From assembly GCA_000969725.1 (NCBI GenBank), contig JXSR01S068402.1: DNA of 44,058 nt; one strand, given 5' to 3'. The stretch comes from Ophiothrix spiculata (taxonomy: Eukaryota; Echinodermata; Ophiuroidea; Amphilepidida; Ophiotrichidae). A program made the position numbers and the translations under genes. Below are positions 11,040 through 21,600 of this stretch, one piece after another; position 1 is the stretch's first letter; every line of letters starts with the position of its first letter. The notes beneath the pieces are model-generated. The model saw only the letters and a list, made by a program, of their open reading frames with translations, was not told the DNA's origin and ran no database searches.

Positions 11040-11785
11040 TTCCGAAGATATGCTCATTTTAAGAGCGTGGTTAAAATCATTTCTGTCCAACTAACATTTT
11101 GATCATGTATCTCATAAAGAATGAATGTGACAGAGCCTTTCTATTACTATCTGCTGACCCCTAAGACTTTTATAGGCCTTTAAATGTATCATTGTGTTTT
11201 GTTTAACATATCAAGTGTAAAATAAAACTCGTTAATGTCCAGCTCTTCCATTTTCATGGCCTCCATGAAGCTTGATATACCTCTGTAGGTGTTTGCAAAT
11301 TGCCTGCGAGAGTTGTTTGGCAATCGAATGTTGGAATTGGCCGGGACAGCATATTGATTGATCAGTCAGAATTTCAGATCTTCATCTTTATTGGACTTTT
11401 GTTAATTGAGTGCAGTCTTACAAAGAATTTACAGACAAGAGTCTTCCAGTCATTCTTTGAAGCTCTTTCTCAGCTGCAAAATTACTAATGCCTGAATCTA
11501 GCCCCAAGAGAGGTAAGAAGTACGACAAACGGAGACAAGGGCCAAGAGATGTGTCAATTTTCATGGAGTGGAAGGGCTTGACTTCAGTGACTTTTATTTT
11601 GTACATGATAATGCTCAACAAAACCAAATAAAGGCCCACAGAAGTCTTTTCAGGGTCAGAAAAAAGTAATGCAATGTAACATTCAATCCTTATGAGACAC
11701 GTGATCAAAATGGTCGCTAGTTGGACAGAAATTATTTTACACCACCCACTTAAAATAAGCATATCTTTATTTTTTACCATAACAT
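11040..11785. repeat. 0.75-kb foldback element
   Basis: The left arm (about 11040-11285) and right arm (about 11550-11785) are diverged reverse complements. Examples are GATATGCTCATTTTAAG against CTTAAAATAAGCATATC, and TTTCTGTCCAACTA against TAGTTGGACAGAAA. The centre is about 260 bp. No coding function is recognised. Confidence 0.7.
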
Positions 11786-12071
11786 AAAATTAATGATTTC
11801 CCCATAGACTTTACACGTAAAATATTCAGCTGTATCTTGAATAATTGATCATTATTCAAGCTCAAAAATTGTACCTAAGTTCCAACCGATAATAGTACTT
11901 TAGTTAATCCAAAAACACTGATTTTAAAGCAACTTTAATTTTCAACCATAACAAACCTCATCTGATCCCTTTCACTGATAATGGCCCAAAAGCAAATGAC
12001 CTAAATAGAAGTATTTAGTGTATAGTGTTAGCTCTTATAACCGTATTTCGTTTGTATTTATAATTCTAAAC

Positions 12072-13962
12072 ATCACTGCAAAAATTGCCGAACACTAGAC
12101 GCTAGTGTTTTGTCAGGTTTCAACGGCAGGTGTAAAAGACAGAAAGCAGAAAAGACAGAATTGTCAGAAAAGACAGAAAATGACCAAAATGAGTTCTAGA
12201 GTATGGAAGTGGGGAGTCTGTTTTATCGGCATAATTCTTAAGTAAATATCAATAGTAAATCGAGGTTTACATCCATATTGATGAAAGTTGCTGGATTTGG
12301 GCAACGTAGGATGATAATTTTTTCAAGGTCATACGAGGTTTACATGCAAAACATTGTTGTATATATATGGATGAGAATTTTAAGGACATTTCAATTAATT
12401 TAAGAAAATAAAGTGTTAGCTAATCATTCAAATCATAAAACATGTAACATTTAATGTTTAATTACTTTAATAACACATTTAGATCCACTAAGCAAACAAA
12501 AACGTCATAACCAGTTCCGGAGTAATACCACAAGGAACGTAGTCCGTGCATGAAAAGAGAATTGTCTTCAATGAATTTTACCCTCCACCCCCCGACCCAG
12601 GTGAGAAGTTGTATCGCTGGGTTTTATCAAATCAACATGGCACAATGACTGGGGTAAACAATATATTGCTTATTTACACAAGAAAATTACCAGCTTACAT
12701 GATGTAACATCTTTTCAAGTTTGACTGCACTTGAATGGTCTTATATAATAAGGAATAATGGTTAATTTAAACTTCAATAAACATCACCATTTTGCAGTAA
12801 CTGAAATAAATGTTTAGGTGATGAGATAAAACAAACAAGATCAATTCTTGATTTATGTCAACCTTGAGAACAGCAATCTGTTGTCAGTTGAAAGGGAAAG
12901 GCTGCAAGATGAAAAAAATGTGAACGAGGGATATAACAAATTGGGACGAAAAGAAGGAAAAAAGAGAAAAAATGACAGGGCTAGAGAAAGACAATTAAGA
13001 GAGAGGGAAGAAGGGGATGGAGTTTATGTGGAAGAAAACACTGCTAGGACCCAGGGTGACCTCTTCCAATCACTCCTCCCCGCCCCCCGGCATGGCTAAG
13101 ACTGACACCATAGGAAAGTTCAATCACTTTCATCATTTCATCAGTTGAAAACAATGGCTTAAAATATTAAACTTTAAAAATTCCTTTTTATTAAATCAAA
13201 TATTACCTCAGCCTACCAACTTTCATCAATATACAACAATATTGCTTGGATATAAACCTTGCATGATCTTGAAAATGACCTTGAAAAAAATTGTCATAAA
13301 ACATTGCCCCTATCCACCTATTTTCATTAATAGAGTAAACTGTCTTGGTTATTGCTTTGAAATTGACTTATGAAATTATGAACATTCGTATACTTCTTAA
13401 TGTACCCCTTTTTAAACTCCACCTGGCATTACTCTCTTGTCTGTCTTTTATGTTTTCTGTCAATTCTGTCTTTTCTGCATTCTGTCTTTTACACTTGCCC
13501 CAGGTTTCAATTGCATGCTGTTTAGATTATAAGAAAGCTACCACTTCAAAGTTTCAGAAAATTCAAAATTGCTCATATGTTTCCTATAGATTTGTAGTAT
13601 GACAGATATTTGTCATTTGTAACACTTTTTAACACCTGGCACCTGTTCAAACATTTGAATTTGAACACATCAGACGCCAGAGTCAGTGTTCAATTGTAAC
13701 CGTATGCATTCAAAATAAAAACTTTTTAACACATGGGATGCCTGAACACCAGCGTCAGGCATATTTTCATGCGTTTTTAATACTAATGTTCAAAATTGAC
13801 ATTCTTGAACACTAACTTCAAAAGAACACATGCGTTCTTTCGAAATTAGTGGTCAGATTGTTAAGTATTCCTTTATTTTTTGACAAGTTGAACATGTGTC
13901 TGGTGTTAAAAAAGTGTAACAGTTTTGAATACATATTACGTGTTCTCTGGCATTTGCAGTGT
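12072..13962. mobile_element. 1.9-kb TIR element with long imperfect inverted arms
   Basis: The strongest arm pair is 12126-12184 and 13439-13497 (GTGTAAAAGACAGAA and GCAGAAAAGACAGAATTG on the left, complements on the right). A second pair is 12258-12375 and 13220-13333 (TTTACATCCATATTGATGAA with its diverged complement). The outer ends CACTGCAAA (12074) and TTTGCAGTG (13952) are weaker, so the outer limits are tentative. An 83-codon open frame at 12848-13099 encodes a Glu/Arg/Lys-rich peptide that I do not recognise. It may be chance. Confidence 0.6.
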
Positions 13963-14458
13963 ACATTTGGTGACTTCCAAGGCAAAATTTCGTTTTGCTT
14001 CTTTCTTTACGATTTATCAGTTGGACATTATCACTTTGTGTCAAAAAATCTACACCCTATTTGGTTTTAAAATGGCTATTCATTATGACAACGTATGTCA
14101 CTAGGCTGAAACAACTTTGCTTTTGATCATGCAACCAACGGATTATTGGTATTTTGTAGTGCGATTTTAATTTCTATCAAATCGGTAAACAGGTATAGTA
14201 TTGTTTTATCCGAAAGCAAAATATTATTATTATTATTGTATTCTATTCGATATGGACTTTAAACGAAGCCTTGCTTTGGCGTGATTATACTATGCCTGGA
14301 ATTGACAACTTCGAAATTTTTTTTTGTTACATAAAGATTTTATTTTTTTGTTTAATCGTAACTAATTTTATTGAAATTGTCGTAAAAAGCTAAATTGCAC
14401 CAACAATTAATACATATTCTAATTATTCAGTCTTACTAGCATGAACATGCCCAAATCT

Positions 14459-14490
14459 ACGGTTTGTGATATTTTAATATCACAAACCGT
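14459..14490. repeat. Perfect palindrome with 15-bp arms
   Basis: ACGGTTTGTGATATT and its exact reverse complement are separated by TT. It stands alone, outside the larger elements, about 1.1 kb upstream of the gene 2 start codon. Confidence 0.85.
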
Positions 14491-15590
14491 GGACTGTGGC
14501 ACGTTGATAAAACTATATCAATTGGAAAACACCGTCACTACAAATTTAGATTGAAATGCTACGTGATTATTATCGCAAATCAAATAACATAATTTGTATA
14601 CAATCACATTTCTAAATTCAAGGGTCAAAGTACATTTTATAAGCCAATCAGAAACACATTACGTGATCTGGCGCGAACTAGAAAAACGGTTTATAACCTG
14701 TAATAACACTTTTGTCAGTCATTTTGATGATCAGCGTTGCATGGTTCTGGATTTAGACATTTTTGCAGCACTGTAAGTTTGATTTCGAATTAAATTTCTA
14801 ATTTAATGTGTAATTAAATGTTTATTTTGTAATTCCATGATGTAAAATATAAAATGCAACCTTTATTGCATACGTCGTTTTTGCATTGGTACGAAACGAT
14901 GGCAGCAATCAAGTAAATCAGGAAAGCCAATTATATGCCAATGTTTTAAAATTTCAATATGCAATGTATCATATCAATATTTATTTTGTCAAGCCATTAC
15001 TGTCTTTTTGATGTTAGATATCCATTTTTACGAATTTTTATTAAGTGTAACCCTCATTTTCATTTCATACTCTGCAACTCAGCAACTGATAATTAAATCC
15101 TTATCGATGTTTGGGTCATTTTGGGACCAGGTTGGTACTTTTGTATGAGCTTGGAAGAGACCATGAGTTCATCATGGATCTAATGGCATGTATCCGTCAC
15201 GGACCAACCGAGGTAAACAAACAAACAAACAAACAAACAAACAAAATGTATGATTGTTTACCTACTTGGTCAGAAAGCGTTCTTTTTTCATTTTTAATGG
15301 CAACTTAACTTGATTTTGGTTAGGTAGAAATTTAAACTGAAGTACTTGCCAAAGAATGCATTTTTCAATTTATTTAAATTTTGATTTGTTGCTTAATTAG
15401 GTCCATTAAACGATTAAACACATTCAAAATTCTTTTTTATTTTTATGACCAATTCTCCATAACATGCCAACATAAAATTTGTTTTAATATTAAAACACAT
15501 TCAACATAGATTAATACTATTCTATATCGTTAATCGTAGGGATTGTTTTGGCGTTAAAGCGGAATCACTGATGAAATAACGGTTGAAATA
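14491..15590 (+). other. Upstream region of gene 2 with an (AAAC)n microsatellite
   Basis: This region should contain the promoter and 5' UTR of gene 2, but no convincing TATA box or initiator is visible. An AAAC/AACA microsatellite of about 30 bp lies near 15212-15244. A two-codon upstream frame (ATGAAATAA) lies at 15571-15579, just before the chosen ATG. Confidence 0.4.
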
Positions 15591-15635
15591 ATGCCAGCAA
15601 AAAAGAAAAAACAAAACAATGCGACTCCTAAGCAG
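15591..15635 (+). CDS. Gene 2 exon 1 (start codon)
   Basis: ATG opens MPAKKKKQNNATPKQ and the donor is CAG|GTAAAT, phase 0. The AATAATG context has A at -3. The Lys run may be an NLS, and TPK is a minimal CDK-type site. This ATG is chosen because the frame upstream is closed and the exon joins exon 2 in phase. Confidence 0.7.
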
Positions 15636-18600
15636 GTAAATATCCATTTTGTTGCATACAAGAAAACAAAATGAAACATTTTACATCATGAGAAAAAGAA
15701 CAAAATGAATAAGTTTCATAATTATGAGAAAAATGCATGTATATAATATATGATGCCTCACCCCGAAAAGGGGGGGGGGGGACTTTGCAGATGATATCAA
15801 TTTTGATTTTATCATGTCATCTGTTACAGCATTTTTTAACCTTTAAGGGTACGAGGAATCCGTATGCTCAGGAAAATGTGATTCCTAACTATTTTTCAAT
15901 CATGAAAAGATAAATAATTTCCACTGCCTTTGCGGGGACTCGAACCATGGATTATGGCGGGGGTTGATCATGCATTACGAAGCGAGAGATCTATCGCTGC
16001 GCTATCAAGGCAGCGTTGAGAACGTTAACTAAAATATAAAACATAAACATTAGAATGCCGTATTTTTCTTTTGTTTACATAAAAATTGCAATTTTTGGCT
16101 CATTGGAATGCTCAATTTGTAAGTAAATTATGCGAATGCGTATATCAGACAAAATGTAGATAATGTAGATACTTAAAACAGGCAATTCACAGCTCAAACA
16201 GGGCAAACTCAGAGTCGTAATTCACGTCCGGATTTTCGGGCAAAACAACCCGGGTTTGTTACATTATCATTCAAAATCAACTCAGCATATTTATAAGATA
16301 TTGTTTGTAATTCAATATGAAGTATCAAGCCTACAATCTGTCAAAATTTGAAACCAGTCGAATTGTTCGAACATCATTAAATTATGAGGTTTCAGCGAAA
16401 CAGGGTCAACTTTTTCGAAGTAGTCTTTAGGCGTCATTTTGACCTTGATAATGGACGTGAAATCACTAGTAAAGTTCCATGTATAAACTAGAGACTCTAT
16501 TCAATATGTACGCCAAAAATTGTGATATTCTGATAGGTGTAAGTAGGTAAAAACTTGCAGTAAACATGACATTCAGCCGGCCGAGACGTTTTTAGGGACT
16601 GTAGCCTTAAAATACACCTTACTTGTTGAAAAAATCTGCTGGAAATTCTTATTATTCTCTTTTTTTTTGCTGCCTAATTTTCTTCAGTTTCTCTAAAAGG
16701 GTTCTGTCGCAAAGTCCCCTTTTCGGGGTGAGTCATGCACATATAATAAGATTTTTTTTTCTTCAAAGCGAAGATCAAGATAATCATTATTATACGACTT
16801 GTGATAATATTACATTTGAACAGGGAATTAGCCGTAATGTGAAACTATATTTCACTATCCCAAACATTTTGCGTAATGTTAAACATTTCACACTAGCCTA
16901 TAAGAAAAAATCATACTATGAGAAAATGTTTGAACGAAAATGATTATAAAAATGACGAAGTACATGTATAAAGGTTAATGACCAATTACAATTTACATAC
17001 ATAAACGTTTTTTATTCTTTTCTATACGCAGGGATTGAAAGGAATAAAGAGTCCTCTGACACAGTCGAGCATTAAGGACTTCTTTAAGCGCCAAACCGGA
17101 AATATAAAAAAAGTAAAAAAGGTAAAAAAAGTTTCTTCGTCCATGTCTCCGATTCTTTATCAATTTCCTTCTTCCATGCATTATTCATTTCTCTATAAGT
17201 TTGTCCCTTCCATCTTTAATTCAGTTGGCCCCATCTTCCTTTTTTCTTTAATTCCCTCTCTAGCTCCCCCTCTATTGTTTTCCTTTTTCGCCCATTCCGG
17301 TAGTCTATCTTTCCGTTTTAAAACTTATCGTCTGTATTTCACTCAGAAGCTGATTGAATCCTTTCAATTTCGGGCGTTCCTTGGTTACGAGGAATCCATC
17401 TGCTCAGGAGAATGTGAATCCTAACTATTTTTCAACCATGAAAAGATAAATACAGTCTAATCGTAACGACCCTGTTAATGAGCTCTTTATGCGAATTCTG
17501 TATTCCAGGTCTCGCAAAACGAGAAAAAAAAAATTGGTTGCGAGATTTTGTTTTTTTAACGTGACCTGCTAAATAGGCTGACTTTGAACCTATATTACCT
17601 GAAAAGGGTGAGAGCAAACGCACATTGAAAACGTGGGTATGAAAATTTGGAGTTTTTCCAATAAAATGTATATGAATTTTTCTGCTGTTGATTAAAAATG
17701 AGAATTATATGGTATTTTCTTTTAAAATCAACGATTTTAAGCCTTTTGAAACACACGAATTTAAACCCCTACATCAATCTTGTTTTAGAAGATAAAACGC
17801 CGTCAGTTGGCTCGATTCTTCTAGTAAAAATATAAAAACTCAGATTGATTAAATTTGAAATATATATTTTGCCTGTAAGGCAGGTAAAGTGACAAAATAA
17901 GGAGAGGAAAAAATATACGTTGATGTGATGTACGAAAGGTATCTAATATCGCCTCTTCGTACTTGCCTGTAATTTGTAATGCGACAGCAGGGCATCAAAA
18001 GTTCGATAAGTTCTACCTTTGGTCACGACGGGTCATCCTCTGACGTCAGAAACCTGCACGAATCTCATGTCAGCATGGTCAGAGTTTGTTTTGACTGGCC
18101 TCGCTGCAATGGAATATTTTGCATTTCTTGCGAAATGTAATGGATTCAACATTTATTTTCCAGATTGAAAAGTAATCTTTTTAGTTCTTTTATATAAATT
18201 ATGCCAACAATTCTAGAATTTCATTCGTCACAGTGAAAAATTGAAGAAAAACCAATACGCTACGCAAAAAAAAATGAAATTTTCAAAACGAATCCAACGG
18301 GGTTCGAAGCCACGGTCCTGAGATTAAGAATCAATAGCGCTAACCACTGAACTAGCTGGCTGATTGTGTATTCGACGGGTATTTAAAATTATATACTTAT
18401 ATATATATATAAATCCAAACAGAGAGTACTTCTTGTTGTGAAAGTGCTCTATTCACAAAAAGTGAAGAGCAAAATAAATAAATAAGCAATAACTTGCAAA
18501 CAAAGTTAAATTGTCATGTTACAACTGGCAGTTTCATATGCACAGGGCCAGGGCTATTAAAACGTTTTAATAGCCGGTAATTAGTCAAAAAACATGTCTT

Positions 18601-21600
18601 ATTTAACTAATTAAAATTAGTCATGCAGAGTAATTTTTTCATTATTAATGAAAAAAAGTGGTAATTGTCTTTGAAATGTTGAAAAACAATGTTTGATGTT
18701 TAAAAAATAGTTTCCATCTCTAAATATTCAATTTGTAATTTGGTTATTATATGTTATTGACTAATTGAATGACGCAGGACTAACTGATTGACGAATTAAA
18801 TTACTAATTTCTGATGGGTATTTACCATTAATTAGTCCGTTGCAATGACAAATCATCAATTATATTAGTCATTGTGACTAAATACAGTTAGTCCTGCGTC
18901 ATTCAATTAGTCAATTGACTAATTAAAGACGCATTTGATATTCACTAATTAGTCCTGTAATTGATCAATTATGAATTAACTAATAATTAACTGATTACAA
19001 ATTGAAAATTTAGAGATGGAAACTATTTTTAAACACTAAAAATTGTTTTTCAACATTTCAAAGACATTAACAGCATTTTTTCATGAATTATGAAAAAAAT
19101 CACACTGCATGACTAATTTTAATTAGTCAAATAAGACATGTTTTTTGACTTATTAAAGTTTTCAGTGCAGTGCGGGCTTTTAATTCTAAAGATCGTGGGT
19201 TCGAGTCCTGCCTTAGTCGTTTTTATAAATTTCTTTGTTGTTCTTTTGCGAAGCGTGATGGTTTTTCTTCAATTTTTACCAGTCACGAATGAAATTCTCG
19301 AATTTTTGACATGATTTATATTAAACCACCACAAAGGTTACTTTTTATCCAGAAAAAAGTGTCAATATTGACTACATTTTGCCATTCAAAACATTAGCTG
19401 TGAGCCCTGCTATGAGATCAATGCACATTGCTGACGTAAGTAGATGACCCGTTGGCACAAAAGGTAGTTGTTATCGAAATTTGGATGCCTGGTTAACGCA
19501 ATACAAATCGAAGGCAAGCATTAAGAGCCGATATTAGGTACCTTTCATACACCACATCAGCGTATTTATTTCTCCTTGTTTTATCTTCAGTTTTAAAGTC
19601 TTATAGGCAAAATATATTTTCCAAATTTCATGAATCTCAGTTTTCATATTTTTGCTAGAGGAATCGACCAAACTGACGGTTTTTTATCTTCTAAAACAAG
19701 ATTGATGTAGGGGTTGAAATTGGTATGTCTAAAACGGCTCAACATTTTTTATTTTTATAGAAAACACCATATAATGCATAATTTTTTACCAATCGCAAAA
19801 AGTTCACTCACATTATAAAAGAAAAACTTTTCATACCCACGTTCCCACTTTGCATTCTCCTTGTTCAAATAAGAAGGGTTCAAAGTCAGCTTTATTGGCA
19901 AGTCAGCTTTATTGGCAGGTCACGTCAATAAAACAAATCTCGCAACCAAGATTTTGTAATATCGATTATGCATTATATCGGAGAGAAGAAGGCGAAATAT
20001 TGTCACCTGCCGACAGACTGATTAGTTTTCACTGCCTTTGCGGGGACTCGAACCATGGATTATGACAGGAGTTAGTCATGCATTACGAAGCGAGAGATCT
20101 ACCGCTGAGCTATCAAGGCAGCGTTGAGATCGTTAACTAAAATCTTAAACATACACATTAGAATGCCGTATTTTTCTTTTGTTTACATAAAAATTGCAAT
20201 TTTTGCCTCATTGGAATGCTCATTTTGTAAGTAAATTATGCGAATGCGTATATCAGACAAAATGTAGATAATGTAGATACTTAAAACAGGCAATTCACAG
20301 TTCAAACAGGGCAAACACAGACTCGTAATTCACGTCCGGATTTTTGGGCAAAACAACGTGGGTTTGTTACAGTATCATTCAAAATCAACTCAGCATATTT
20401 ATAAAATATTATTTGTAATTCAATAAGAAGTATCAAGCCTACAATCTGTCAAAATTTGGAACCAGTCGAATTGTTTGAACATCATGAAATTATGAGGTTT
20501 CGGCGAAAAGGGTCAACTTTTTCGAAGTAGCCTTTAGGCGTCATTTTGACCTTGATGATGGACGTAAAATCACTAGTTAAGTTTTATGTATAAACTAGAC
20601 ACTCTATTCAATATATACGCCAAAAATTGTGATATTCTGATAGGTGTAAGTAGGTAAAAACTTGCAGTAAACATGACATTCAGCCGACACTGTTGTTTGA
20701 AGCGGCCATTTATTAATTTTGTAACAACATTTCAAAATTTACCTCACAAAAAGTTGGAAAACTTGTACAAATAGCTGTGATGTATTGCAAAACAAAGTTA
20801 TTAACATATTCTCAAAGTTAAATTTATTTTGGTTGCAATTTAGATACTTTAAACCCTATTTTTTGGTATTTTAGGTGAATTCAGATTTGTGCCAAAAAAG
20901 AGGGCGCTATACATATTTCAAATTATTGATTATCCTTGATTATCGATTATGCTTTTGATTTGTGAAAATTTTGGTTGAAAATGATGAGCAAACTGTTCTT
21001 GACGTCATATGTTTCATTTGCACATCTAATTTTGGTTGTACATAAAAAAATATCCCTTCTACATCTTGAAATTTATTTTTATGAATAGCGCCATCTATTT
21101 TGACATTACCATATAAAATGTCCCCATTTCTATAGGGTTCAAACAACAGTGGGCCGAGCGAGACGTTTTTAGGGACTGAAGCCTTAAGAATGGAAGTGTA
21201 CATAATTATGCGAAGAATTGTTTGCCTGGAAAGTTCATTAATTTTGCATTGTTTTTATATATTAAAACACTAAATAGGGAGGGAAAAAATGGATTTAAAT
21301 GATTGTTGAAAATTCAATTTGAATTTTACTTTATTATTGCCCAACTTATTCAGTTCATTATTGCCCAACTTATTTACGAAAGCACGCCGTGCGTCCTGCA
21401 TGCGTGGCTTTATATCACCTTACACATGCACACCACAATAAAACGAAATTAGATAATTTTATGTATTGTGAAACATTTGTGATACATTACATCTAATCAT
21501 GATAATATATAAATATCATTTACACGATAATTAAAAAGATTGTGTTTTTTAATTTTCAGGAACGTCGTAAACTGGAATTTGATGTTGGCGATAAAGAAAA

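Larger units (their letters stand above)
17453..20020. mobile_element. B-C-B' inverted complex inserted in element A
   Basis: B (17453-18366, starting CAGTCTAATCGTAACGACCC) is followed by a palindromic core C (18552-19165). After it comes B' (about 19190-20015), a diverged reverse complement of B; for example ATCTTCTAAAACAAGATTGA at 19687 is the complement of 17778 onward. Whole copies of B recur at 43025-43945, and a more diverged relative lies at 26800-27730. B contains GACGTCAGAAACCTGCACG and ends in an antisense tRNA-Lys-like segment. No transposase is seen. Confidence 0.65.
17385..21190. mobile_element. Element A, copy 2, interrupted by two later insertions
   Basis: 17385-17452 (ACGAGGAATCC to AAAAGATAAATA), 20021-20687 and 21152-21190 together match element A copy 1 in order. 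The breaks are filled by the B-C-B' complex (17453-20020) and by a small TIR element (20688-21151). The 5' end of A is missing. The complex occupies most of intron 2 of gene 2. Confidence 0.7.

Noticed and set aside
15093..15212. Protein-like stretch (FGTRLVLLYELGRDHEF, then MDLMACIRHGPTE) before a GTAAAC
   Set aside because: No acceptor site in the right place or phase, it does not join gene 2, and no family is recognised; it may be chance or a remnant.
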